From Citrus sinensis (lineage: Eukaryota > Streptophyta > Magnoliopsida > Sapindales > Rutaceae), in the NCBI RefSeq assembly GCF_022201045.2, contig NC_068558.1, positions 1,798,001 to 1,862,000 of the forward strand: a stretch of 64,000 bases of DNA. The letters run 5' to 3'. The translations under genes were made by a program, and so were the position numbers. Shown in pieces: positions 48,840 to 59,610 of this stretch (the stretch's first letter is position 1; every line of letters starts with the position of its first letter). The notes below the pieces were generated by a model, which saw nothing but the letters and a program-made list of their open reading frames with translations, did no database searches and was not told the origin of the DNA.

Positions 48840-50394
48840 AATAGAAGCATATTAGTAGTAAAATGATAGCGAGTCCCAGTTTAGTGTGTAATTTTGATCA
48901 GGCTCATCACTCTTGACCTTCAATTCTTCAGCTTATCTCATACGATCTTTTCTATTGGTAGGGTTAGGTGGGAGTATCTCTCTCTGTAACATATACTGAA
49001 GACAGTTCAGTTCAATGTAAGTTTATGTGTAGCGTTTTGTTGATTTGCTCATATTTAAGGGGCGTTTGGGGCAGCTGCTCTCCACCCTATATTGTAGCGA
49101 ATATTCCCCTGGAATATGGCATGGGTCCCAAACGCACTATAAATTTGTTTTAGTCACTCTTTTAGTATTATGCTCTTGCCATCAAATTAATAGGACTTTT
49201 ACGTTAAATTATATACATACTTCGACAACTAGAGTGTTCATTTCACAATAATTGTAACTTGAAAATTACAACATGACAATACATGTTAAATAAAACCTTA
49301 GTTTGCAGAGGATCCAACAAAAGAAAATACATTATGCCCCTCATAAATTGTCTTCAGTCACATTCGGGAGCGAAACTATGGATAAGGTTTTGGGAAAGGG
49401 CGGGCAGGAAAAAAAATAAATAGAAAAAGAAGATAAAGAGGGTTAAATTGAAATTTGAAAGTCAGGTCATTGTTATTTTGTTAGGTATTAAAATTTTCTG
49501 TTTAGGCCTTCAGACTCACTGTATAAAGTTTGTTACTTTCATATTACAGCCCTCTGAAAAAATCTTGAGTGTGTTGTATGGTACAGTTTTGTGCGTAAGG
49601 AACAAGGATCCTTTTCTTATTTCTTTTTTCATTTTTTTAATTTCTTTTTGTTAAATGAATGGTTAAAACTGAATTTTAAATTTTAATATTAACAGTTAAA
49701 TTATTTTTTATTTATAATTAAGTTAATTTTTTTCAATTAAATTTAAAAAACAAAGAGAAATTAAGAGAGGAAAAAAAAAAAAACAGAGAATCTTAATCCT
49801 AATGCAAGCAAGCATAAATGATTCCAGGCAGATAAAAGAAGGAATCATGTCCACTACAACCATGGCAATATCAGTATGAAAATGTCATCCTGGCAGACAA
49901 ACATACGACATATGTCATAATAGCTTAGTTACTATATACGCATAGTTACTATTAAAAATAAATGAATCAACGAATTATTGTCAAATACTTGCAATAAAAA
50001 CTCATAAAAACTATGCAAACAAACAATGGGAATCGTGCTTACTGTCAACTTGTCAATTAAGAATCAAACAAAAAATAGCCAACAAATTATTAATTTGTGG
50101 AAATGGGTCATTTAAATCTTTAAAATATGAAGAGTTCATTTTTAGAGGCTTAAAAGTGATTTTTATTTTTAAAGTTAAAGGTTAATTTTGGTGTTTGGTA
50201 AATTTTTTAAATTATTTTCAGCAAAATCACTTTATCTTACATCAAATTTTAAAAAATAATGAAAGAGAAGTTTTTTAAAATCTAATTTTCATAATGAGTT
50301 TTATATTTAATACAATTTCATATATATCCTAATTTTTTTAAAAAAAAATAAAAAATTATTATTAATTAGGAGATAAAATCATTATATTTAATTA

Positions 50395-50425
<31 letters not shown>

Positions 50426-51233
50426 ATATTGAGATAATAAAATAAATAAAAAATATTTATTTAAGTTATCAATTATTATATATACATGTTTATAAATGTA
50501 TAAATTTTATTCAATGTTATGTTAAATTAAATCATTTATATTCTTATAACAGTTTAATAATTGAGTATTCTTTGGTTATTTCCATTCCAACAATATAACG
50601 TCAATGATCTTAATAATTTTTTATTTTATTCCTAGTAATACTAATCGATGAATGATCTTCTTGCATTGCTGTCAAAACTAATTACCATATATGAGTGGTT
50701 TAACATCTCAAAATAGTTAAATTAAGAATTTTCCTTTTCTTTTACAGTGCAGTACTTATTGCCAAAGATTAATTACAAAATGAATAAATAAACAAAGAAA
50801 ATACGCAAATGAATTGTCTGGCATGCAGGTGTATTATTGATTGATGCAAATTAAGTAGAAAATCTGCCCCTGCCAAATAAAAATGTAATATACTACAGGT
50901 GTGTATATATGTAAATAAATCTTATTCTCTGCATGTGCAGCATATATATGGGATAAAATCACCAGATTAACATGCCATTTTCAAAATTCTAAGTAGTCAA
51001 ATCAATAAAATCTTTCCTCAAGCATACACAAATAAAATTAATGATTCTAATTAACCATTTATGGTTATAATATATTCTTCCCTATGAAGTACAGGCTAGA
51101 GAAGCAAACTCAATAATTAAATCAAAATCAGAATCAAATCAAACCAAACCCACATTACTATTATTATTATTATTTTATGCTCTCAGTCTCGGGTTTTCAG
51201 AACTTTGCCATCTTCGGTTTTGGCATCGAAAAC
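48840..51233. other. Kinesin 3' UTR and AT-rich intergenic DNA
   Basis: No gene is supported. The stretch 50100-50640 is very AT-rich with an (ATT)n array at 50393-50423, and a second (TTA)n is near 51157-51176. A short terminal-inverted-repeat fragment lies at 49059-49137. Confidence 0.45.
49059..49137. repeat. Short inverted-repeat element with GCGTTTGGGGCAG end
   Basis: The left edge GGGGCGTTTGGGGCAGCTGC faces the right edge GGTCCCAAACGCA. The interior has ATTCCCCTGGAAT. The left 13 bases are identical to the edge of the foldback at 34584, so both look like deletion derivatives of one MITE family. Confidence 0.5.
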
Positions 51234-51921
51234 ATGGAGGCTGCATTCAAATCAGTTTTTTTCGTTAGTCTCCTTGTATCATCAAGTCCGTTCCTTAATC
51301 TTTTTTTTTTTTTAATTAACAAAAAACCGTCCTCTCATTTCATTTCATACATGATACATTTCATCTGCATGTTTATGTTTACGTATAATTAATTAACGTA
51401 AAATTTATTAACTATGACGTGAAGTTAATTATGAGGCTAGCGTAGCTAATGGGGGGTCGAGAAATTTTAAAATACATTAGAGGTATCATGTCAGTCATAT
51501 AACAAGTAAATGATATTATAACATATGTGTATTTATTTTGAGAACTCATCATAAAAGTAGTGGTTATATTAAATTTAATTAAACATATCATGTATGCATC
51601 AATTGATTGTAATACATGGGGAGTATTTTAAAATTTCTCTATTAGTTGATGAATGAATTTAAGAAGATGAAATGTTTGGCATGCATTGCAGGTGTGCTGT
51701 TTTGGACATCAACGCCAGCAGCTGGGCTAACCCCTTGTACGAGTGATGAGGACTGCAGGACGATGCATGATCCCCCCTGTGACCATCCCTTGCGCTGCAG
51801 TAATTGGAATCTCTGCGACTGTCCTCTTACTCTTCTTCGCATTCCCATGCCTTCATATCGTCGCGCCATCTGTTCTTTTTACGTTATCTTAATCTTGTAT
51901 TATCAAATCCATCATCAATAA
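51234..51921 (+). CDS. Possible small secreted cysteine-rich peptide
   Basis: Two exons, 51234-51285 and 51692-51921, would give 93 aa in phase. The first exon encodes a hydrophobic signal-like segment (MEAAFKSVFFVSLLVSSS) with the intron just after it, the usual layout of plant defensin-like and other small cysteine-rich peptides. The second exon supplies Cys33, 39, 47, 53, 59 and 61 with spacing C-x5-C-x7-C-x5-C-x5-C-x-C. The tail after residue 62 is long and hydrophobic, unlike a typical mature peptide, so the gene may be decaying or mis-modelled. The donor AA|GTCCGT is weak. The family is not recognised with certainty. Confidence 0.38.
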
Positions 51922-52176
51922 TAATAATAATAATAATACCGCACACGATAATGGGTCCTGGTGGCTCAGTTTTGTCACTCCCAGCTGAGTGAGTGGGTCA
52001 GTTTCTTTTCGTGAGTATTTCGTAAAGTTTAAAGGTGTGAGTTACAGTAGATAAATCGTTTCTCTACAACTCAACATGGGTTTTCAGCGAGTCAAAAAAA
52101 CATAAAGTGTGGTTGGTGAGTTTAATTACTTCTTGATTGAACTACCATGGAGACATAAGAACTTATTAAGAAGTGT

Positions 52177-52306
52177 ATGGCCATTTCCTTAGAAGGGGAA
52201 GAAGAGGATAAGGTTTTTTTTGTTGGAAAAATGAAAACAAAAGGTGTTGAAATTGCTGCGGGATGTCTAGTCGGGAAGATCCTGACCACAAGGGAAGTGA
52301 GTATAA
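52177..52306 (+). pseudogene. LINE ORF1-like (DUF4283) fragment
   Basis: From an ATG at 52177 the frame reads MAISLEGEEEDKVFFVGKMK and then GCLVGKILTTREVSI. The LVGKIL-x-x-REV pattern is typical of the DUF4283 domain in plant LINE ORF1 proteins. Homology stops exactly where the following transposable element begins, so it appears to be interrupted by that insertion. Confidence 0.5.
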
Positions 52307-52556
52307 GGGTAATTTTTGGATACTTCTCCTGAGTTTTGACCTTATTAGACTTAGATAGAATGTATGTATATATTGACATATAGCACCCCTAGGCGTGTAT
52401 AAGCGTTAGGGAGTTGTTTGGTAAATGGGGATAATTTTGTAATTGCAGAAGTTTTAATTTTTACATCTTAAAAAATTAATTGAAACAAACCAATGGCTCT
52501 CATGCACGTCCTCCTCTCTCCACCTGAACCACAGAGATTTTATCGACGTCACACCT

Positions 52557-52910
52557 ATGACCGACTCTATCATCGCGGCCGTCGAATCCGCCGATTTGAA
52601 GAACACCAATAGCGAGAACATGAACAATGCCAATACTAATAACAAGAGCGAAGGAGTGGTGGTTGAGAGCGGTGCCGACGGAGTTGTGAACTGGCAAAAT
52701 GCGAGTATAAGGCAGAGATATTGTCGCATCGGCTGTACAAGCAGTTCCTCTCGACACAAGTGGCTTGCTTGAGGATCGCCACGCCGGTGGATCAGTTTGC
52801 CGAGGATTGACGCTCAGTTTGCTCAGTCGCAGGAAGTCGTCTCTAAGTACACCACTTTAGGTGTTGGTCAAGGCTTGGTTACTGATGACCAAGAGCTCGA
52901 TCGGTTCGTG
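52557..52910 (+). pseudogene. Captured KNAT3-like class II KNOX fragment
   Basis: After MTDSIIAAVESADLKN comes GVVNWQNA, then, after a 1-base loss, YKAEILSHRLYKQFLSTQVA and CLRIATPVDQF. After another shift come LPRIDAQFAQSQEVVSKYTT and GVGQGLVTDDQELDRFV. This is the start of the KNOX1 domain of class II KNOTTED-like proteins. The homology ends at TTCGTG followed by GTGTGTGC, where a KNOX gene would enter an intron, so genomic DNA rather than cDNA was captured. ELK and homeodomain are absent. Frameshifts make it non-functional. Confidence 0.83.
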
Positions 52911-53097
52911 GTGTGTGCTATGTATTCTACTTTCATTAAGTTATTATTGATTTTAAATTTCTTTTCCATTTTGTTTGCTTGCTTGATTGCTTTCTTATCT
53001 TACTAAAATCTTGAATTTTAAATTCACAGAGGAATTTATTGTGGTTGCTATTGACTAATTCGAGGCATTATACATATAAAAAAATGTTTTTTCCCCA

Positions 53098-53126
53098 AAA
53101 AAAAAAAAGCCCCCCCCCCCCCCCCC
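53098..53126. repeat. A11-G-C17 homopolymer junction
   Basis: An A run followed by one G and then about seventeen C, inside the KNOX-carrying element. Confidence 0.85.
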
Positions 53127-53696
53127 GCGCCCTCAATTTGGGTGATTTTTGGGTATAACTGATATGTTTAATTACTTCAGGTCAAACATATCAGTACATG
53201 AGGATAAGTTAATTGGTTACAATGATAAAGTTTTAAATCTTTGGCTACAAGTTAAGTTGTAAATTTGAAGCAGAATGAGCAAGAATTTTGTTAGGAGATG
53301 GCAAAATTTTGAAACAGACGGCCGGATTCTGAAACGGAAGAAGTTGTGATTCTAGTGGAAATATAAAAAATTTGGTGAAAGCTACAAAGCCAGAGACCAT
53401 TTCCTTTTATTGGAAGTTGATTTGCTCTATTCTCAGTTAATTAAGGGTATTATTATAATTTCACAGAGAAACCAAACAGCTTCCTAACACTTATTTACGT
53501 CTAGGGGTGCTATATGTCAATATATACATACATTCTATATAAATGTAGAAAGGTCAAACCTCAAGGGAGGTATCCAAAAATTACCCTCGATAATAATAAT
53601 AATAATACCGCACACACTAGAGGTCCCGACCTGGGCTCGGACAATTTTTTTTTTAAAATTGTCAAATATGGTTCCGAAAATGTCCTTTACTTTTAG

Positions 53697-53876
53697 GAAG
53701 CTTCAGTAGACGACCTCAAGAAGCGTCGATGCTATCTATGCGACCAGAGAGGCACCAGACTGCCCACGCACGATTATACCAAATTCTCTAATCACGAATC
53801 TTGTCCCGCTCGATCCTTTATCAATCACATCAAAGGTAAAATCCATGCTGCTTCCAACAAAAAAAAAAGAAGGTAA
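53697..53876 (+). pseudogene. Exon-like Cys/His-rich fragment of unknown origin
   Basis: After an acceptor-like TTACTTTTAG, an open frame runs 59 codons to TAA: EASVDDLKKRRCYLCDQRGT, RLPTHDYTKFSNHESCPARS, then FINHIKGKIHAASNKKKRR. The CxxC and following His/Cys residues and the lysine-arginine-rich end look like a real last exon, perhaps with a zinc-binding site and a nuclear signal. No upstream exon was found before the transposon at 53586. It is either a stranded terminal exon of a disrupted gene or another captured piece. I do not recognise the family. Confidence 0.4.
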
Positions 53877-54105
53877 AATCCATACGGTACAGCCTCTAAC
53901 ACCGGAACTTTCTCAGTAATTTCCGCACTTGGCTCTCTTTCTTGAAAGTTGAAACCCTCTATATAATTAAACCCCACACGGACGCTTAAACCCTCCGTAA
54001 AATGAAATACAATAAAAAGGCGCGCGTCAAAATTTTCTCGAGAAAATGAATCCCACCCATTCCCAGGTTGAAAAATCATTTTGAGTTTCAATTTATTTAG
54101 CGGCA

Positions 54106-54440
54106 ATGACAAGAAGGCCCGAAGCTGCAAGCTTTGGAATGAAAAATGGAGAGAAAGTGAATGGTAAGTTTGTTCATTCGGTATTTCTCTGTTACATTCT
54201 GGTCAAATGAAATTATTTATTCGCGTTAGCCTCTATGAATATTGGAGCAATTTTTTTTTTTTTTTTTTTTCAGGGTTGCAATTATAGCTTAACTTAAAAA
54301 TGCGTGGCTTAGGCTCTTCATGTTCAATTTAGCTGCTATCGTGAGCAAATTGTATGAATTAACAAGTTGTTAATTTTGAACTCATCAATGCAATTTTATT
54401 AATCTCATTTGCAGTTACTTTTCCAGTTTCAAGACTGTAG
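54106..54440 (+). promoter_or_regulatory. Upstream ORF across the leader intron of the carrier gene
   Basis: ATG at 54106 begins MTRRPEAASFGMKNGEKVN. With the intron 54164-54414 removed it continues VTFPVSRL and stops at 54438-54440, fourteen bases before the main ATG. It would be a 27-codon uORF able to lower translation of the carrier. The alternative that this is the true N-terminus is excluded by the TAG. Confidence 0.5.
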
Positions 54441-54454
54441 AAAGAGTTGAAATT

Positions 54455-57400
54455 ATGGGTGGGTATAAGAAACAAGCTAGAACAAGCGATCAAAGCTCGA
54501 TAAAATGCAGGTGTAATCCAGTCGAAGGGGCATCCTTTGAACTTGCTGATTTTGTCAGCAAAGAGGATGCTCTTGCTCTCGCGGATAACAGTAAGCAGAC
54601 CAACAAAAAGGCTGAACCAAAGTCCCCCATGATACTGAGCACAGCCCAGCTAATTGCTGCTGTTGGCCAGCTTTGGGATTCTGCAAATAGACTTGCTATT
54701 TTCCATCCCAAGGGTAACTTGATCGACAGTCATAGTGAGTGTAAGAAGGAGGTCTTGAGGAATTTGGATAAGGAAGAAAATGCCTGGGTACCTCTTTCAA
54801 CTGACAGTAAATACTTCTGTGTTGATGTTAGCAGTGCTGGCCAATTTTCACCTATGGTGCAGCCAAACCTAGAGTTTCTCAAAGTAACACAAAAGATGTC
54901 GGTGTTTGACTCTTGTAGTAAAAAGTTTGCTCATTCAACGTTCTGGACGTTTCTACGGAGTGGTGCCAGCTTAAGTAATGATACCTGTGTTTGGGGACTG
55001 GCAAGTGCAGGAATACCATATCAATTGGGGAATGTTCATCGATGGATGACAGAAAAATTTCCTGCTGGATTTACATATGCAGACAGCATCCCTGACAGTG
55101 AGAAAAGAGCAGCTGGTGAACAGTGTATTCTTGGAGATACCACCGGCTGTGCAGGGGCTTCCATTTCAGGGGATACACTTAGTCCTGCTTCTAAGCCGGC
55201 CACCGAAGATCATAACAAGTCAGATTTAAGCAAATCCAAAGGTCAATCATCTTGTTTTAATGCAAAATTGATGATGAGTACACGAACAACCAAATCTCTG
55301 CTTTCAGATTATTTTCTCAAAGACGTCTCTGATATGAAGGAGGATTGCGACGTCACAAGGCAACCGTGTTCGAGTCTTTGTGCTGATTATTGTATTAACT
55401 CTGTAGCTTCATCTAATGGTACATGTGAAAAATGCCGCCATCTGATGGATGATGATGCACTTCTTGAAAACAAAAGGAATCAATCTGATAAGAATGTTGT
55501 TGAGGATGAAAATAAAATGGAGTTTCACTCACCGAAAGCTGAGAAGCCTCATCTTTCCCTTGCTAAGCAAGAGCATGCTTTTGCAGGGGCATTGGCCGGT
55601 GTATTTGTTAGCCTTTGTCTACATCCTGTTGATACAGTTAAGACAGTGATTCAATCTTGCCATACAGAGCAGAAGTCTATCGTTTACATTGGAAGATCCA
55701 TTGTTTCTGAACGAGGTATGATGTTTCTGGGTAACTGATCAGTTTTTTTTTTTTTTTCCTTTTTCTTAAAATACTGGGATGATTTGAATTGTAATCTGTC
55801 GACTTTACTAAAAGGCCTCCGCTAATTGATGGAGATATTATTCAGGTCTAACTGGGCTTTATCGTGGAATTGCTAGCAATATTGCATCGTCAGCTCCAAT
55901 ATCTGCTGTTTATGCTTTTACGTATGAATCAGTTAAGGGAGCTTTACTTCCTCATCTCCCCAAGGTAATCTGAACTTCAAACCTTTTACTTTGAGCATCT
56001 TCTCCCTTTTCTTTCTTTTGGATTGGCTCCGAGAGTCCGAGTGCTTGCACGAAGCTCTATCCCTCCATCTTTTCAATTAGTGATCATAGGGTGTGGGAAA
56101 GAGGAAAAAGGAGAGTTGCAAGATAAAGAGAGCTTTGGATTTTTGCACATAGCTTGTGATATTACTTTTAGTATAATGCTCATCTGCTTTTCAATAGTTT
56201 TATTCATTTCTCTCACACAGGAGTTTCACTCTTTAGCCCATTGCACGGCAGGTGGTTGTGCAAGTGTTGCTACTTCTTTTATTTTTACTCCTAGTGAACG
56301 CATAAAGCAGCAGATGCAAGTTGGTTCCCGCTACCATAATTGCTGGTACACTTTTTTGAGTTCCTGGGTTTACCTCTGCCAATAAGAATACATTAATGTC
56401 AATCGCTTATATTGACGTGTATTTCAAGGATTGTTTTTTGTTTAACTTTCTCCTCAACTTTAAATCCTCAATACATGCTCATTTTAGTAGGTCTTTGTCA
56501 ATTTCCGTAGATACCAATTTCAGTTTCTGCCATAGTTTTATAACTATTTTGTTCTGGTTACTTAGCAATCTGTCTTTGTAGGAATGCATTGGTTGGAATA
56601 ATTAAAAATGGTGGTTTGCATTCATTATATGCCGGTTGGGGAGCTGTACTTTGCAGGAACGTTCCACACTCAATCGTTAAGGTAGGTCTTAATGAAACTA
56701 GATTGGTATGCGTGCTATGTACTACTTTTATTCTCACTTGACATGCTGCGCTCGGGGGTCCACTAGAGCAAAAAGAAAATTACTAGAAAGAGAGATGTAT
56801 AAAAAAGAAAAAACACCTTAATAGATAGAATAGCAGAAAAAGTGGATTAAATCTGAGGTCTGATGTTGTCCTGGTCAACTCCAAGGAGTTTTAAGAGGGA
56901 TCCATAAGAGCCTAGTTTAATGTTTAATGAGTGATACAAATATCTATCTCGGTGGTCATTATGTTGGAATATTTTATTTTATTTTATTTTTAATTTCAGT
57001 TTGATTTCATATGCCTTTCTTTTAGTAACTTTCTCTCTTGGGTCATTTAAGCATGTAATTTTGAAGTTACTTCACTCCTTGCAGTTCTATACATATGAAA
57101 GCTTAAAGCAAATGATGCTGCCATCGCTAAAACCTGGTGCTCAACCCAACACCATAGAAACGGTTTGTCCCTCTTCCCAGTGTGTGATAATCCTGCTGAA
57201 GCCAGCTGTTCCTCTGGCTTCAGCTAATATAAATTTGTTTCAGCATTCTTCAAAAAGACTTATGCAGGATCTGCTAATCTATTACTGCAGTTAATTTGTG
57301 GAGGAGTGGCTGGATCTACTGCTGCTTTGTTCACAACTCCTTTTGATGTGGTGAAAACCAGATTACAGACACAGGTTTTGTAGTTTTAGGCATAAGTTCA

Positions 57401-58367
57401 TTGACTCCCTTCATGTTTTTCTTGACTAAAATTTTTAGGTTCCGCCAATAAAAAATTTGATGGTTACTGACTTTTGAGAGTAACTTTTAATAACTTTAAA
57501 CCTAATAATGGAGCTTTTGTCTCTATGCTTAGATTTTAAGGATACTCACTTGAAGCTGTAATATTGCCCAAGCTGTCTATTTTAACGCTTTCTATAAGTT
57601 TCAACACCTTAAAAATTTTAATGGGCGTTTCCCAAAAGATGGGGAAAAAAACAAATTACTGGAATGTAAAAAGAGTGGAGTTGAGAGCTAATGGCAATGC
57701 ACAAGTTGTAAGGATAACTAGAGTGGATTACACTGTTACTCGACTCCTTCATGGCATCTGGTTATCATAATTCTGGATCATATGTCAACTTTACACATCG
57801 GTCATTCTGCAGATTCCTGGATCTACAAGCCAATACAGTAGTGTGTATCATGCCCTTCAAGAAATAGGCAAGCGTGAAGGTTTGAAAGGTCTCTACAGGT
57901 ACTGCATCTACGCACTCTTTGTTCTCGTGTGTCTTATAATTACAATTGATCAGTTGAATAGTTTTATATCAAGCTATCTGCTTGGTTTTTCTATGTGTTA
58001 TGAATTTTAGCAGCTTCATTTTGGGACTATCTAGTTCTTGCAAGGTGGTACTTTTCCCTTTTATTAACATAGTCTACTATGTTCCTGAATCTATGATGTT
58101 ACAATAGCCTTTCATGTATTTGTCATCAGGGGATTGATTCCTAGATTGGTTATGTATATGTCCCAAGGAGCACTCTTCTTTGCGTCCTACGAATTTTTCA
58201 AAGGAGTATTTTCTTTGGAGGTGCCGCATCTTAGTACACTGAGAATCCAGCACAAACAAACCGAAGAAGATGATGTAGTGTCAACAGAATCTCTATTTCC
58301 TTCTACATCACCAGCACCACCTGGAGCATCACCATCACAACCAAGGCTGCGTCATCCATATTCATGA
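54455..58367 (+). CDS. Mitochondrial carrier family protein with long N-terminal extension
   Basis: Eight exons: 54455-55715, 55846-55964, 56221-56345, 56582-56681, 57085-57162, 57291-57374, 57813-57898 and 58130-58367. They join in phase to 696 aa. The last 320 residues hold the three carrier repeats, with signatures HPVDTVK (390), TPSERIK (483) and TPFDVVK (577), followed by GLYRG, SLYAGWG and GLYRGLIPR loops. The first 380 residues are hydrophilic, Ser/Cys-rich and without a recognised domain. Typical carriers are about 300 aa. Plant relatives with such an extension exist (At4g11440-like, from memory). The substrate is unknown, and localisation in the mitochondrial or another organelle inner membrane is inferred from the family. 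The start follows a short uORF. Confidence 0.9.
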
Positions 58368-58700
58368 CTGTTTCAGAGCATACAAACACACATTTTGTTA
58401 GTGATGACGTCATCATATAAAAAAAGGAGAAATTGGTCCACTGATCAGATTCTTTTTGCCCTGCCCATTCACCTGATATCCATTCGTAACTGTACACTAC
58501 TGTTTCACACAAATATGAAACAAAAGTACTCCATTTGTCTTACCTTCAATGTAAAAAAAAGAAAAGGAAAGGAAAGGAAAGAAAAGAGAGAAGCAGGGTA
58601 CCATATATCTGATTGTATCATTGATTTTTCCATAAAATTGAAATAAAATTTTGCATAAAAGTCTCCCATTTCTTGAATTTAGTTGGTGTCAACATATTTA

Positions 58701-59285
58701 TAGTGTGTTTACTTTGGGAATTAGAATCCGGAATTGGAATTGAAATTTTAGAGTCCACCTAAATTTGAGAATGGAAAATGGGAGACTAATCCTAGGGGGC
58801 CAAAAATCAATCTCTCTTTCTCAAGATTGACTATTTTGACCTCAAAAAAAGGAAAATGGCTATTTTGTCTTCAATTGAAAAAAATTATTATAATTAATTA
58901 ATTTTATAATTAAGTGATTAATTAATAAATTATAATAAATTAATATACTAATTAACATATTTTGAATTTATTATTGCCATTATTATTAACGATAAATTTT
59001 TTTACAATTAATTAATATATTATTAACAATAATTATTATTATGAATAATTTTTGAATAAATAATCACAATAATTAAAATATAAAATTATAATTATAACAA
59101 ATTTTTTTTAATAATTTATTACAATGTAACTCATTTAAATTTTAATTTTAAAACAAAAGAAACACATTATGTCAATCTACCTTATTCTAATTTTAATTCT
59201 TACAACTTAAATAAATAATTTATTTTAATTCACGTTTTATATTCTCATTTCAGTCCATTATAATTTTGTTTTTGTAAACGCACCA
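58701..59285. mobile_element. PIF/Harbinger-like MITE, copy 2
   Basis: The left end TAGTGTGTTTACTTTGGGAA and the right end TTTTTGTAAACGCACCA are inverted, and TTA flanks both sides (58698-58700 and 59286-59288). The right part shares TAAATAATTTATTTT and CAGTCCATTATAATT with the copy at 38154-38626. The interior is AT-rich and non-coding. Confidence 0.65.
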
Positions 59286-59522
59286 TTACAGTTTTTAATA
59301 ATATTATCATTGTTTATCTGATAAATCATGATTTGATCGTGCATGTGCTTTTCATTATTGGCGGACAAGTTAGTGCATCTCGAGGTCATTGTCAACTCCT
59401 CGAGCACAAGCAGTAATTATTATTATTAGCTACCGATAATGCCCCCCATATATTGAATGACGGCAGACTTTTTTTCCAATTTTTATGTTTTTAAAAAAAA
59501 TCAAAATACCGAATAACAAGAA

Positions 59523-59594
59523 GTCGTTGTAGTATAGTGGTGAGTATTCCCGCCTGTCACGCGGGTGACCCGGGTTCGATCCCCGGCAACGGCG
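59523..59594 (+). tRNA. tRNA-Asp (GTC)
   Basis: A 72-nt cloverleaf: acceptor GTCGTTG pairs with CAACGGC (one G-U), discriminator G. The D-arm TAGTATAGTGGTGAGTA carries the A box. The anticodon stem CCCGC/GCGGG has anticodon GTC at 59556-59558, and the T-arm CCCGGGTTCGATCCCCGG carries the B box. There is no intron and CCA is not encoded, as expected for a nuclear plant gene. Confidence 0.96.
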
Positions 59595-59602
59595 TAAATT
59601 GA

Positions 59603-59610
59603 TTTTTTTT
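59603..59610 (+). terminator. Pol III terminator of tRNA-Asp
   Basis: Eight consecutive T, eight bases after the tRNA 3' end. Confidence 0.85.

Larger units (their letters stand above)
52307..53586. mobile_element. MULE-like element carrying a class II KNOX gene piece
   Basis: Terminal inverted repeats of about 150 bp: the left arm starts GGGTAATTTTTGGATAC, and the right arm ends with its complement at 53586. Both contain TAGAATGTATGTATATATTG and ATAGCACCCCTAG blocks. No transposase is present. Flanking 9-mers (TGAGTATAA and TCGATAATA) do not match, so assignment to Mutator-like elements rests on long arms and gene capture only. The interior holds a KNOX fragment and an A-C homopolymer tract at 53098-53126. 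Confidence 0.68.

Noticed and set aside
54106-54163. ATG at 54106 as the carrier start
   Set aside because: After splicing the frame meets TAG at 54438 before the main ORF, so it is a uORF.
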